From contig OZ038321.1 in the NCBI GenBank assembly GCA_964035795.1, positions 27,753,387 through 27,817,386 on the forward strand: a stretch of 64,000 bases of DNA. The letters are read 5' to 3'. Origin of the DNA: Pterobdella sp. o SKG-2022 (Eukaryota; Annelida; Clitellata; Hirudinida; Piscicolidae). Positions 24,356-39,814 of the stretch are shown here, one piece after another (position 1 is the stretch's first letter; every line of letters starts with the position of its first letter). The translations under genes and the position numbers were made by a program. The notes beneath the pieces are model-generated. The model had not been told where the DNA came from. It did no database searches and was given only the letters and a program-made list of their open reading frames with translations.

Positions 24356-27300
24356 TTCTTTGGTTGTTTGCTTTCTGATTTTCTGGCAGATAATGAGTTA
24401 AGTTTGTAATTCGTGAAATTTTATTATTTGGTTGGAAAAATAAAAATATTAACATTCAAAAAACTGTGTGAGCCTGTTTTGAAGTTTTGAAAAGTTTAAG
24501 ATAGCATAGCTATTTCATATGACAAAACTTCAAACCTTCTTTCTCAATTCAATAATACTATTCAAATGAAAATTTCAACTTTAATTTAATAAGGTTAAAA
24601 AAATAATGATTAATTTTCATATTAAATAAATTAATAAAAGGCTAGTCACAAATCGAATAAAATTATTTATTATAGACATTTGGAAACGATTATCGATCCT
24701 TTTGGAAAGATATTAGTGGAAGCAAGCGCAAGAAGGAAAAACACCAATAAAGACTGGTCATTCCGATATTTTATATAATAGAATTACACGTATGAAAATT
24801 TATAACAGAGGAAATATAATGAATCTTAAAATAGAAACTCATGCTCCTGATCTTCACCATGTGCTTAAAAGACAATGAAAAGGCTACGTAAAATGAAATA
24901 TATTTAAATATATCTTCATTTTTAAAAGTTCATTTTTATAAATACAATATATCTTCATTTTAATAAGTTTTAAGCACTGGAAATTACAGTTTTCTCCAAA
25001 TTCCAGTTTAAAATTAGCCATAGAAAGTAAGCTCATTTTAAGTTCAAAGTTCAGATGCTGTAACACAGGTGAATTTCTGTTCATTTATGTTTTACCTACT
25101 GCTGATGTTTTAAAGTGAACTAAACACATTACTTTGAGAAATTTAATGGCTAAAACTCGAGAAACTTTTATTCAATTTTTTTTTGTTTCTCTTTCAATAA
25201 ATTTAACTTTCAATAATCTTTTACAGAAATATTTTAATTAACATACCACTAAATTAGAAAAATTTTAAACTAATTGGATATACAAGCTAGAATTTTAGAT
25301 AAGTTTAGTCTTATACCTAAACGTTAGCATAAGCCTCTTGTGCTCAATGGTTTATGTGGTGATTAAAATGGACAATAAAATATACCATTATGTGAACATA
25401 TTATTAAAATTCAATGTAAATGGTGCGCTGTATAGAACCTTTTTTTATAGATCAAAGCTTTATGTACAAAGTAGATAAATACATTGTTTTTCTCACAATC
25501 TCATACAGTTTTTGGTTTTATAATTATAAAATTATAGCTTTCCTTTCAATAAACGTATGTAAAAATCTTACCAAGTTTAAAATTTTATTGAAAAATACAT
25601 TTCAAAAATGACTACGATGTTTCTAGCTTTTACTTGAAATTTACTAAAAATTTCTCATAAAACGACATCAAAAACTCTTGAGTAGAATGTCTCTAGATAG
25701 CTTGTGCCTAATTCATTTCAAGTTCAGTACCACAGAGTATGCCATACAATCAATAGCCATAGTAGCTCACCGTGTCAATTTGTTTTAATTTGATTCATTC
25801 CATCTCTTCTCAATTCGAAAATTTTTTTTTAAAAATTGAATTACAAAAAAATTTTATTTTTATTTTTTTTATCTTGATGTTCAGAAAATATTCTATTTGA
25901 TAAGACCACTCCAATCGCCACTAACTTGACCACTTTTCACTTCCATTTGCTCACTTTTACAATTGGATATTTGAATCTACGGCAACAACCCGCTACTAAA
26001 ACATTTGTTGCATTACAATCCTCATGACAATACCCACCACAGCAGTGTATTGACAGGCAGCCGCTCAAAATTCAATAAACCAGGAAAATTCCTTTTGGGA
26101 CATCGTACCAACACAGAACAAGCTCAGATTTATAAACGCACATATCCACACAAATCCTAAAAAATGAATTCTGAAATATGATGCAGATAATTTCAGCCAT
26201 AAAATTTTTTTTTTAAAGAAAAAAAGCGAATTAAAATGGCGTCCCAACTTCATATAAAAGTATTATAAACTTCTTTATCGCTATCTATGATTGTGAGTAT
26301 TTGTTTGAGTTCACCTTTAATACTTGGTTGCTTGTTTGAGATTGCACAAAAGCATTAAATTTTTATAAAACTAATTAATTTATGAAGTTTGTGGCATGGT
26401 TACTTCACATTATCAAGTTTTCAGTGTTCGCATGTCTGTCAGCTTTTCATGGTTTTAACTTTGTGTACGTGAATGTGTGTATTGCACGCGCAGAAGTTCA
26501 TTTTATATTTTATTTATGTTTTTTATTTTATAATTTTTTATCAATTTTTTTTGTTTTATTTTGTTATTTTTTTTCCAATTTATTTTTTTTTAAATTTATT
26601 TTATTCACATCATACAAAATTACTGAACACTTAATAAAGTACTTGGAAGTCCTATTGCTCTTAAAGAAAAGCTTTGTACTTTTGAAATGCTAAGATGTAC
26701 TCTCATTCATTTTGTATTTGTTAACTACGTTTGATAAAATAATTTATTTTCTATTTCATCGTTTTCATATTTTATTTTTTATTGTTCATTTTTCAAATAT
26801 TCTACTTAACTTATTCGACTTGAATAATTATTTATTAAAACCTTTCCAATCTTAGAGACTTCAGCCAAAACAATCAAAGTTGCATGACGAATAAAAACTA
26901 TTTGGGGCTACAGTATCCAATCCCTTCTCTTCTTTGCTGTAATTCTATCGCTTCATGGCCTGGTCACTTGACCCCCACATCCTTCATGCCTTATCCATGG
27001 AGAGACTGGTGACTAGGAAAATATTGTGCCAAAAGAACGCAGCTTTGAGTTGGAAAAACTCACAGAAAACTCAAGCTGAGTAATTGAAACGATGGGAAAG
27101 CCCTCAGTCATAGAAGCAACCTACGCATTGTCATATTTGCATGCTACACCTTGTCTTTTTAATCCATATTTTGTTCGTTTCGCCAAGTTTATTACTTATT
27201 CAGTGAAACTTCATAATTATTTTTCAAAATATATTTTTAATTTTAAATCAAAATACTAAATAGAAATTTTAATCTGCCACAGTAAGATGAAATGGAATCT

Positions 27301-30300
27301 TGAGGTTGAAATTAGAGCTTGCTTTCCGGGCACCAATATTATTTATTGTCGGTTTTTTTGCTTTGTTTTTGTTTTAGTAAATATTTTTATCTTATAATGG
27401 TTTTTATCACATATATTTCTTTCCTTGTATGATTCTATTTAGCATTTATTTAATAAATCTTTTTTTTTCCTAAAATATAAACTGCAACTTATTTGAAGAC
27501 TAAAAGTGGTTTCATTAAGTACAAAGCTTTTCTTCAAAAAAGTTACATTTTTCTTTAATACTGGTTGAGACCTGTGTTTTTTTATGCTATAAAAGTTCTT
27601 TGATGTGAAGAATGGGTTTGTCATAATCTATCTGGCTTGAAAAACACTTTATTTTTTGGATCATTCCAAATCCATTGTAGATTTTTACTTTGTTTTTATA
27701 TTATCAAAAAAGATTTGGTTAGTGCCAATTTTAAGACTAGCATTCATCATTTTAAGTTTTTGATCCTTTAAACTTTTTGTTTACCTTCAAACAATGGAGT
27801 TTCAACCATGAAATAAAAGCTCAAACAAAATTTTTTTAAATTTGAAAAAAAACCTTATTTCACAAACATGAAATTATGAATTACAGTTATGAAAAGATTT
27901 GTGTTTGGTTTTAAAGATAGCTGAGATTCAGCTCAGCATATGTTTGAGTTTAAAAAGATCATAATGAAAATTTGAAGTCAACAAGAATGATGAATGCAAC
28001 AATAAAGATGAAATAAATTTTAATACGTGATTTTAATTTGTACATTAAAAGCCACAGTGATAAAACTGCTTTAAGAGCAGTTGGCTGCTCAATAGAAATT
28101 GTACCGAGGTGCCAAATCTCGCTGAGCTTCTTCATTCGGTTCTACTTTGTTCATTAATTTAAAAAATTTATTTCGTATTTTGGAGCAATAGTATTTCAAA
28201 AAACATTTTGACTTGTTTTGAATGATATTTTGATAAATGAAAATAGATAAAAATTTATATAAAAAAATAAACAGAATTTTCAAATAAAATGAAGTTTTTC
28301 AATTTTTAACTTATCTTTTTTGCCATTTTCGCCAAAAACACAAAATTATTTTGAAAAATTTTTATCTTGCGAGTAAAGGGCGAGCGGCTCCACGGTAAAA
28401 TTAGCCTCTTAATTGTGATTGGTTGTTTAATAAAAGTCCTCAATTGTAAAAATATTTCAATTCATAAAATGTTTGAATGTTTGAACTGTACGGTTTGAAA
28501 AAAGTTTTTTCTTGCAAGTTCAACCTCATGAAGCAGAAACATCAAAATTTACAACCTCATCTTCAACAAACTTTTTTTCACTAACTTCATTTTCAACAAT
28601 CTCATCTTCAAAAGACTTTTTCCAATACTTTTGTGCGTTTTGTGTTTAGTTGCAAATTTTTACGCGCATGCGATTTAAGGGTTATCTTCATAAATTTTTT
28701 ACTGTGAAGACTTACCCGTAAAGATATGTTGAATAGAAGCGATAATCTTTCATTATTAGCTCCTACATTCCTACTAACCTGGAAATTATACACAAAGAAT
28801 CACAGAGAATCAAAGAATTTAATTATAAATGATTAATTTTTCAAAAAATTAATAAATAAAATGAACAAATTTAAACTAAAAATATTTTTTCAAGGCTCTT
28901 CAAATTGAAAAAAAACCCCAAAGCGTCTGGAATAGTGATTAGGAGTATATCGATTGAAGGCCAGAAAATCCTAGCAACAGCAAATAAACAATGACAGTTT
29001 ATTAAAAGATTTTTTAGTGCACAAGATCGAAAATTAAAAAAAATAATTGCATTCATTGTGGTGGTTAGATTAACCCTCAAAATCAAATTCATTCTATCGC
29101 CATAAACTGAAGTTTACTGAAATACATAGTATGGATCGTTCAATTTTTTGAAAAATCTCATGGATTTTTTTCAATAGTTCATATTTTGCACAAAAGTTAA
29201 TTTCATGAAAATAATTTATTTTTAGAATCACTACTCAAAAATTGAGATGAAATTATGATAAGACTACTTATCCGAACCATTAGCTTAAAATTTAGACTAA
29301 ACGTGATTTTAAAAAACATTAATTGACGAAACTAAGACTTTTGAAAAAAAGAATCTGATAAAAAATGTGACAGCAAAAATATAAATAAACCAGTGGCTGG
29401 AAAGGCGGTATAGATTGACTCTTCGACTCGACCTCACAGACCATACAATAACTATAATCAACACAGGGGCTAGAAACTAATAACTGATAAACGATGAATA
29501 AATTTTTTTTATCAATGGAAGAAGCTTTTGTGAGAATAACAAACTTCATGAAGTATTTGATAGAGTTATTTTTACTAAAAGCTTGGTCTTTTAGTAAACC
29601 GTTGAGTTGTTCTTAGTGCATATATTATTAGCTCATCATCCTTCTGATGTTGGTTGTTCTCACTTTCATGCTTACATTAGATATTTTGCTAATTAATTTT
29701 TATGAAACTGTTCTTGTCTAAACAGCTTGTTTTGTGGAAGCTTAGAAAAATTTTTTTTTGAGAAATTAGTTCAATAGAACCGGTCTGCGGCGTTTGGATT
29801 GGTTATAGGATATTCAACAGCAATGATCGTTTAGTGAACCAAAGATTTCATGTTTAAATACTCGAGTTTTAAAATAAAAATTTAATTAACGTATAGGTTT
29901 TAACTATTTTTATAGTCCAAATGATCCGGGTTGGAATGTCAATGTGGTATAATTAAAAAAGCCTGATAATTTTACGGAAACGAACACTAAGTTTCATGGA
30001 AGCAAAAAGAGTTGAAAAATTTTGCAGTTTTTTCATCTCATCAGTATTTCACAGCGTTAGTGAAAAGGATGAAGTGAAGACTTGATAAATTATCTCCATT
30101 AACAACACTTCAGTATTCTCTATTAGAACCAATGGCTTCATCCTTTATAGTTGTGATATTAAGTTATGAGCATATTTGTTGATATAATACAACTGCTATC
30201 TTGATGAAATATTGTTTAATGCCTCAGTGATAATTTTTTCAAGCTATGGATTGGTGCTGAATCAGTATCTGAGAAACCTCATATCTGAGATACTGAGTTT

Positions 30301-33300
30301 TTTCATTACTAACATTACTATTGCAATTTGTTGCAATTTTGTTTTGATTCTCTTTCAAGAGTGTACTTGGTTGAATGTCTGTTCTTAGAGTTCCTAATGG
30401 CGAAAAGTACTTTGTTTACTGAGGTTTCTTGAAGCTTCTTTATTCTTATGTTAGTTTGGAATACTTAGTAATTTTTTCTTTTTTTGTTTTGTCTTATTGA
30501 CAGCACAAATAGCCATGTCTGTGACCAAGTGTGTTTTAGTGATTGGACTTGGCCTGCAAGTTGCAATAATTATATAAAGCCCAAAACTAGAGTAACTCAT
30601 CAGTTTTTAATGATAATTCCTTATGCTTTTTCAGCGTAGTGATAATAGAGTTAGTTTTTGGGTTTTAACTGATACTTCTCACAATGGCTGATACACTCTG
30701 CTAACTTCACTTTTCCTCCTGCTTAAGCTACTACTACTACTTTAGACTTTCTGTATAAGTGTGCATTATAGTTCTTTCTACAGATTTCAATGGTGATTTT
30801 CCTCTCAACATTCTCCAACCTCCATCTGGGGAGGGAAAGCTCTCCATGAAATGCGAGTAACCTTTATGCTGATTGTTGCTTCAAAGATTTTCTCATAAAG
30901 GTTTATCTTTCACCGGCAAGAATTTTTTTTCTTATTGTTATTATTATTAATTTTTTTGTTTTATAATTGTAACTATACCAGGGTTGGTGAATATAATTTT
31001 TATAATTAAAATGAACTTCATAGTGTATTGGTTTGAGATAATTCAGCTTAAGTGCCTTTGAAACTTAGCGTGAAAATATTAAATTTGTCTGATGAATTAT
31101 TTTTCCATAAAATGCATTCACTACATCGAACAACCCGATTTATTTGACAACCTTTTTACGTAGATTTATGGAAGAACTTTAGTAAACTTATTGAGCAAAA
31201 TAAACATCTATAATTTTCGATAAGTTTAGCCTTATCATATAAGATTTAAGTTTAAGATGTTTCTCAAAGTTTCATTTTAACCCAATTTATATTTTTCAAC
31301 TTTAAAATTTTCATATTAAAACGACTATTTGATTATAATTTTTAATTTTGATATTGAGAACATGTTCATAAAAATTGTAATTTCAAAATTAAATTAAATT
31401 TAGAAACCTGTATTTTATTTATAAAAAACTAAATATCCATTGACAAATTTTCATGTTTTTACGTTTCTATTTTTAGAAACGATAACATTTTTTTAACTAG
31501 CCAATTTAAAAAATTATTTTTACAGATACCAAAAAAACAAAAGTATATAGTGGAATGTATCCAATAATTATCACGGCAGTAATTTTTTCAATCAATAGGC
31601 TGAAAGTAGCAGTTACTGAAATATTTGATGAAGCTTAAAATAATAATTGTAAACAAAGGACTTTTGTAGAAGTTGAATGAACGTTTCAAGGCACAACCTC
31701 CTAAAGCATCCTTTGTTTTTTACAATTGTTTCCAATAAGCATTTAAATTGAAAAAAAACTCTAATAACTAATAGTTTTTGAAATATTATTCAATAAGTTA
31801 TTCGAAAAAATGTGAAAATTAATCTTTTAAAATGATAAGTACGCCTAATTAGTGTAATATTTGATCAACCCAACTTGAGTCAAAGAACTTCAGAGAAGAC
31901 TCCTGGCATCTTTTTATTTGTGTGAACCACATTTAAATAAGGATTAGAGCATATTTAATCAGTATATCATGCAAAAAAACCCTTGGTTACAAGTAAGAAA
32001 ACAAAATATTTTTCATGTCTGCCAAGTATATAAAATTAATACACATAACTTGATCCTATTTAAAAAAAAACTGTAAAATTTTCAATTTCTAGTTTTGGAA
32101 CTTAGTTTGAAAAACAGTTTAAAAATTTCTTCAAAATAGTTATGTCAAATGGCTACCAAAGCATGAAGCAGCTGAAAGGTCTTGGATAGAGTGAGCGCCA
32201 AAGCACAAACCTGCTATACGATGATAGAATAAAGTTCTCCAAACTGGAATAACCGTCAAAATTAAAAACTGAAATTCAAATGATCACAAAACACATTGAT
32301 AACAAAGCATGTAACTATTCATTCAGGTTTGGGTTGGAGCTGCTGGACTATAAAGTGTGAAAATCTCTAGAATGTGTGTCTCACAGAAACCACGAAAATT
32401 CTATATTAACTTTTCTTCATCAATGTATTTATATGGCTTATTTTTTGTAAACTGGGTTTGCCTTAGAGACGCTTGAGTAGTCAGAAAGGTTGGGACAGGA
32501 AGTTGCGGCTATATAAACACGTTGTGTTTGTGAAATGTCTGAGAAAAAGTGCGCCATGAGGGTTGAGTTAAAAAAAGTCCTGTGAATAAAGAGCAATTTA
32601 AAAAAAAATTTTGATGATATTGAAATGGGTTTACAGAGTAATAGGTTTCGAAGATAAAAAGTTTTGTGCTCGAGTTTTTTAATGAAATGTTCATCTATTA
32701 TAACGAATGGAAAACTTCCAAGTTAAATTTGAAAAATTAAAATATAAAAAACTGCGTTTGAAATGGAAAAGTTGACTGTAAAAAAATTTTTGAAAAAAGC
32801 AATGAAAAACAAGATTTGCCAAATTTGGTGAAATTGTAACTAAATAACAAAAACATCAAAATAGTTTTAAAAAAAACCCAAAGTCAATTTTCATAAAAAC
32901 ATTGGATGCTTTTTAAATTTTAATACCCCAATATAACTCTAAAGTACGAGAGTTCATTAGAAACCCGTTTATTTAAATAAGCTAAAATTTTGATAATTTA
33001 AATCTTATTTAAATTCACTAAGGGAGTATTAAAACTAAATTATAAAAAAAAATTCCACTCTTATGTTCCTTTATAATGTTATCTTTGCTAACAAATGATT
33101 TTTTTCAAAAAAATTAACACGATAGAAGAAAACTGATGAAACAGACGTGTAGCATTTTTCAATAGATTTGAAACTTTCAAGTGTTGCTGAAACATTTGAA
33201 AAATATCCCTGAAAGGGTAGCAACCCCACCAACTAGCAGGCTTGAACACTAGGGCGCTGAGTTGGTGCCTTTTATCGTCATACCTAGAACGTACTAAACT

Positions 33301-34978
33301 TATGGATGAACATAGAAATAAAATAGCTAGTGTTAAAAGCTGTTGAACAGATCATTTTTTGTTTTAAGAACGACCCTAAACTCTTTATTCAAAAAAAATT
33401 TTACGAGGTCTTTTGTAAGATTGCGTTGCCTTATCAAATGATCGATCACTCAATAATAAGGTAGAGTTCTGTTTAAATAAAAAATTTATTTGTCTTTACC
33501 ATTTTATTTTGCAGGCTATTCTAATTCATCAAAGTCATCGTCATTGTTCCTTTTCATTAAATATTATCATAGTATTTTGCTTCGAGGAAGCTTTATGATT
33601 CAAGTCATTGGTATTTGAGTTTGAAATATAATCTAGAATTTAAATTCTCGTTTTCACTCTTTCGACTTGATTTAAAATATTTATTATATTTACTTTTTTT
33701 CTATTTTTTAAAGCGTGGTTTCACAAACTGAGTAAAAGATAAGAATCTACAACGCCGTGAGCCCCTCAAAATCGATAAAAGATGACAAAACTTGGGTATG
33801 TCAGATACTGTTTAAAAAACAAATTCTTTTCATAAAAAGCAGTTTCAAAAAAATTCCACATCTATCATTCGAAAAAGTAAGTCTCAGTAAGCTGTGTGAA
33901 ACAACTGAAGGTGATTAAGTGAGCCGACCAGTGAAAGAAAGACAAACAAACTGTTAGATTGCGTGTTAAATCAGAATGGTGAAATCGAAATTAAGTCCTA
34001 TATGGAATTTTGCATGAACCAATAAAAGATAGAAGCAAGAATGAAGGCAGGTCTAAGGAGCTATTGAAAGTAACACAGACAATGCACATATCCCTGCCAT
34101 CATCTTCCTCGAATGAGCTGTTTCGTGAAGGAATTTGACGCTTTTATCACTTGCAACTGTTTCATCAAAAAATGCTATAACTTCAGAAGTCTATTAATAA
34201 AGGAATCTAAGTATGTTTCCTCTCTTCAATTCATTTTTTAAATATTATTCCATCCAGCGAGTTTTAGCAATGGGCTTTGTAAAAAAAGGACAACATCAGC
34301 TAAAGCCGATAACCTTAAAATAATATTTATAACTAAACTGTCTTCAATAGCGGGTCGAAAAAACTTGCGTGTAAGCCACCTTGTGGCCATTTTAAGGATT
34401 ATTCATCAAATTAAGATTTCTAGTATTATATTATCAACCTTTGTGTTGTAAGCCAAATATTCTTTAACATTTTCATTATGGTCACTTAGTTTTCTGGAAA
34501 GAAATAAGATTTGAAATATTTATAGAACTATAAAAAAGCGAGACAAAATAAGAAAAACATATATTTCTCCAAGTAAATAAAACTACAAAAAATCAGACTA
34601 AAACAATTAATTATATGATTTTTTAGCTGTCAAGCTATATTTTCCTTGTACTTCTTGAGAATATTTTTAATTATATCTCTTGTTTCATAGCGCTTATATT
34701 TGAAAAATTTTTTTGTTTGTTCCATTTTTCAACTTTATTCAAATTAAGAACGTTTTTTGCAGAATTGTTTCTTTCTTAAAAACATTTCAATGTTGTGCAA
34801 TTTTTTGTACAAAAATTGCAGTTTATATCTATATTTCTTTAAAAGTGATTTAAGAAAACAAAAAAAATCTCAGACACACTCAACAGCCTTCGTCAATTAA
34901 ACGTGAGTAAAGCTTCAGGCTCCATAATTCCAACATGAATTATTCATTTCACCATAACTCCTAATAATGTGAACTACT
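24356..34978. other. Intergenic, no supported gene
   Basis: About 10.6 kb upstream of the receptor gene. A somewhat less AT-rich patch at 26900-27130 and another at 30780-30860 were read on both strands without finding a family motif or a splice-flanked exon. A dispersed hairpin repeat lies at 31160-31240 and copies of the AAGCTTTGTA motif at 26665 and 27520. The receptor promoter presumably lies just above 24355 but shows no clear box. Confidence 0.5.
31160..31240 (+). repeat. Dispersed hairpin repeat, long copy
   Basis: TTTATGGAAGAACTTTAGTA and TTGAGCAAAATAAA precede the hairpin GATAAGTTTAGCCTTATC at 31219-31236, which has a perfect 6-bp stem. The same order is seen at 55285-55360, and in antisense around 5160-5235. 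Confidence 0.65.
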
Positions 34979-35540
<562 letters not shown>

Positions 35541-35692
35541 AGCGCTTTTCCTTATAGATCAAAGCGCTTGCTACAAATTTAATGTAGCGGAAACACACCG
35601 TGGAAAAGTGTGCTAATTGTCTACCCACGCGAGATCAAACCCATTAACTTTAGAAAATTAGTCTAATACTCTTCCTCTGAAGCATACGGACC
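35541..35692 (-). repeat. tRNA-derived SINE, family B, with expanded TTAC tail
   Basis: On the minus strand, a decayed tRNA-like head is followed by the family B body (TTTGTAGCAAGCGC, TTTGATCTATAAGG, AAAAGCGCTT). GCGCTTT and AAAGCGC form a perfect 7-bp stem. The ATAAATACCGC segment present in the other copies is missing, and the tail goes straight into the long TTAC run. Confidence 0.85.
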
Positions 35693-35858
35693 AACAATCA
35701 AATTATTTAGATAGTGCGTAGCTTAAAAATTAGGTTCGCTATAGGAGGGCTTAAAATATAGAAGCAGAAAACCATCCACATATTTGATATTAATTGTATC
35801 AAAATAAGAAAATTTAAATGTGAGTTTTGAAAAAAAAGTTCAATTTGCAAGTTTATAA

Positions 35859-36020
35859 GCATAGCTCAGCTGGTAGAGTGTTAGACTAGTTATCTAAAGT
35901 AACCGGGTTCAATCCCGGGCGGGCCGACAATTATACACACAAGGAGTAGCGCCCTGTGAATCATCTGTTGAGCTAACGAAACCCCAATATGGGGCGACTA
36001 AAAGTCGATCTAAAAAAAAA
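35859..36020 (+). repeat. tRNA-derived SINE, family A, with A-rich tail
   Basis: TAGCTCAGCTGG (A box), TTAGACTAGTTATCTAA (anticodon arm) and a perfect T-arm CCGGGTTCAATCCCGGG are followed by CACAAGGAGTAGCGCCCTG, AACGAAACCCC, GGGGCGACT and GTCGATCT, then a run of ten A. The 5' acceptor strand is damaged, which argues against a working tRNA gene. It lies 166 bp from an opposite-strand family B copy. Confidence 0.85.
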
Positions 36021-38149
36021 AATAAGCATTGCAAGTTTCCAAACAAATCGTTTATGTTATGAATTTGAAAAAAATGTCTTGTTTGCTATCGAAACAAGTA
36101 CTACACGAACCTCTCTTATTTTGAGGTTTACAACCGGAAAAAACTACTCAAACAATACCTGAATATTTTTTAAAATATTTTTATTTTTTTCTAGAATTAA
36201 AAATTTATTAAAAAAATAGTTTTAAAAATACAACATTTGTTACTTAAATTACTTTTTAAAAATATTTAGCTCAAAACTTTAATTAGAATTTATTTGACAT
36301 TAAGAACTGAACTTGGACAAAAAAACTTGGATTTCTTTATTGAAACAAACAAAAAGTTTTTTGAATTTCGTTAATTAATTTTAAAGACGAAAAATTAATT
36401 GAATAAGATTTAAGATCTGATAAATCACACTAATATTATTAAGCATACGTTTCCAACTGCAGCTTGAATTTTCTTTAAGTATTTTTTCACTAATTCAATT
36501 ATATGAAATGATTTTTAAATATATTTAATTAAAATTATTAGTGAAGATAATTAATATCTCATAAAACAAAGTTAAAAGAAAAATTATATATGTTTTAAAA
36601 AACGTTATAAAAGAAACGTTTATAGACGTTTATTTTCGATTATAAACAATGACATTTTTGAGTGATTTATTTAAAATATTCATCTTTAGAATAAATTAAT
36701 CTCATAGCTAGATGAAATACATTTTTATTGAAATCCATCAAAAAAATAATCTAACCGTTTGCTCCATCTTTGTGGCCCACAAAAACTCAAAAATCTATCA
36801 AATATTTAAATTTTCACCTAAAAAACTATCACGAGCGACAATCTTTCGGTTCAAAGAATCTTTCCCCCTTTTATGAAACCTCCGCTAAGTAGATCTCTCT
36901 ATTCGTCGGAGGACGAGTTCTATATGTATGACTTAAACAATGTTCAGAGCAACTTCATTGCATATCTTTCATATTTTTGCGCGGTTGTTTTAAGCTTTAG
37001 ATTTAAATATTTCAATAAAAATGTTATAAAAAACTTATTTTATTATAAAATAAATATAAAAATTATAACAGGTGACATAACAATTAGAATTTTTTTCTCT
37101 TAAAAATTTTTTTAGCTTTTTTCGAAGTTTTGAGAAATCTCATCTCTTGCTCCATTCGGCTGGACACAAAAGCTCAAAACAAACACAAAGACACGAACTC
37201 TGCAGCTGTCACAAATTTTTTTGTTTTAATATCTATAAATCTGCTTTCCATAATTAAAAGTTTTCAGCTAAGGGCTTCTAAGTTAGAAATTCTCTTCCTT
37301 CTCTACTAAGATGTCTCTATACTTGTTCATATCAGAAACAACCAGAGTGCATGAAATTGTTAATGTACTTGAAAATTTGAATTGTACCCAAACAAAAACA
37401 TTTTTATTGTTAAACCATTGCGTTATTATGCGAGTTAATCTTACTAAAAGCCTGTTAGAGTTTTTGATCAATCTTAAAAATAATTTGAATACAAATTGAT
37501 TTTCTCTAATTGAAGCCACTCCGTTTTTTTATAATGTATTAACAAAAAAAGTTGCATTGTCTAAAACCTACAAAGCTTTCCCTACAAAGACAAGTTTTCC
37601 CAAAAATGTTCATATGAAAAGTTTAATACTAGTTAGTTCAACAGTATTAAACTGGTATTGGCCAAATAAAAAGCTGGATCATTTAAATTAATTGTATATA
37701 GAAATGATAATGAGCTGAATGAGGACAATTAAAAGTATATAATAATGAAAATAAGAGGAATAATGAGAATAATAACTATATATCAATAACTAAATAAAAA
37801 AATAATAAACTGAATATAAATAATAATAAACTAAATAAAAATAAACTAAAAAACAATAATAATAAACTATATAAAATAAACGCAAAACAACACTGACAAT
37901 GAAAAAGTAAGGTGTGGCCGCGTGAGTACCATTTATACTGTTGGAAATCTTTAGCAATTGTTGTCATATGATGTAGTTGAAATTCTCTTTCTGTTATTAT
38001 CATTACATATTCTGCTAAGTTGTGGACTGTTTTGTAAATAAAAAGTAGATTACATTCGTTGAGAATTTAAAGGATGTATAAAAAGTTATACCTACAAAAT
38101 GATCCACTTACAATATTATCAAACAAAGTTTATAAAAAAGCCTGGATTG

Positions 38150-38215
38150 AGATTTGAGTCCACAACATGTGGGTTAGGAGATGTAAGTCGATGCTACATA
38201 GGCCACCCAAACAAT
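38150..38215 (-). repeat. Decayed antisense tRNA-like sequence
   Basis: Read on the minus strand, GGGTGGCCTATGTAGCATC and later GGACTCAAATCTC sit where the D-arm and T-arm of a tRNA-derived repeat would be. No matching body was seen elsewhere in the window. Low confidence. Confidence 0.35.
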
Positions 38216-39814
38216 AGACGATAAGTGCTTTCGTCTGCGCGGGTGTAAATTTTTTTTTATTAGTTTTTTATTATAAGTTAAATTTAAAAAATGAGTCATT
38301 TTAAAAGAATTCAATAAAAATATTTTTCAAGCCCACAAAATAATCTAAATCGAAGACTTTGACAACTCGGCCAAGAATAATCAAAAAGCTATTTTTATCT
38401 TATACGTAACCTTTTTTCATAAACTTTTCCCAAACATTTTCAAATCATTTTAGATAAAAAATACAATTGAAATATAAATATTCAGAAAAAAGCTTTAATT
38501 AAAAAATATTTTTATTTCTTTTCAGAAATGTTTTTTCAGCTGGGATATGGGATCTAATTAGAGGTCATAGTTATTTTTTTTGCTGCTCTCCATGTATTCA
38601 AATGGCGGAAAGGAAAGAAAATAACTAAATCACGACATATGTCGTCGCATCCCTATTTTTTTCTGGGTCGACTTTTCTCACTCATGAGTTGTTGTTGTTG
38701 CTATTGATGTTTTTATAGTTATTATGGTGTGAGTTAGGGTATTTCATATTAAAATGAAAACACTTTTTGAAGTTTATTTCAGTCCACGAAAATTTTTGTA
38801 AGACGAACTTTGAAAAATCAAAATAATTTTTCGAGTGTATACAATCTCAATTCTTACTTTTTAATCTTTTTCAATCTTGAACTTGTATGCTTTTATGATA
38901 CAATTTATTGGATTTGCTGTGATATTTTATAAACAATTTTTTTGTTTGACCTTAGGCTTGGCTTATAAAGTTTGTCACGACTTTTCCAAACTTAAGTTAA
39001 ATTGAGGCTTTTATGGTTTTGTTGGAATTGGTTTGCTATTGAATAAGCTCACTTCTGATTTTGCATTTTTTGTTAGAGCTTAAAATAGTTGGGATTCTCG
39101 ATCACTCATTTCGAAGTTTTTGTTGGACAATTGGAACAGTTCCTTAATAGAAGATTTTATCATTAGTAGAAAAAGCGTATTAATGTTGTATTCTAGTATA
39201 GACTTGGTTCGCGACCACTATTCGGCAGAGAATAATTTAAATAGTAACTTATTTAACTTAAAAAAAAGCTTGTTTTTTAAAATAACTATAGATTCAACTG
39301 ATACTCTGTGGTGTTTCAGAGCTCTATTATTATTGTTAATTAGAAGTGTTCATGATGTTCCAAGCATTTAAAATCCAGGCTTTTTTTTTTTGCCGGTATT
39401 TTTAATCTTTCGCCTTTCGTTTCAACATTGGTAAATGCTGTGATTAATGATCTCATTTGGCTTTTTAAGGTAGGTATAAAAAAAATTCTGAAATAATTCA
39501 ATTGATAAAGTAAGCAGGTAGAAACAAAAATCTTTCATTAACTAACTCCATTAGTTAAAAATAGAAATCAGATTTATAAAATATAGTAGCCCATTAAAGT
39601 GTTTTGAAGTTTTAAATTGCTTCTTTGTATATCCAAATGAAGAGAACTCTTTGAACATCCCTCAGGAAACAACTTAAAACGTTTTAATTTTTGAAGTTGC
39701 TTCCCGAATTTCTTTTGTACACTTGATTACTTCTATGTAAAAAAAAGATTTTCATTGTCATGTAGAAAATTACTTTGATAGACTATATTGTAATGTTGAC
39801 GTAGAATAGAGTAT

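Noticed and set aside
35859..35935. A possible functional tRNA-Thr gene (perfect T-arm and anticodon arm)
   Set aside because: The 5' acceptor strand does not pair, the sequence is part of a dispersed SINE with a shared body and A-rich tail, and near-identical heads recur.
36873..37103. 76-codon frame starting MKPPLSRSLYSSEDEF
   Set aside because: The first 30 codons look less AT-driven, but there is no domain, no clear splice context and no neighbouring exon that extends it.
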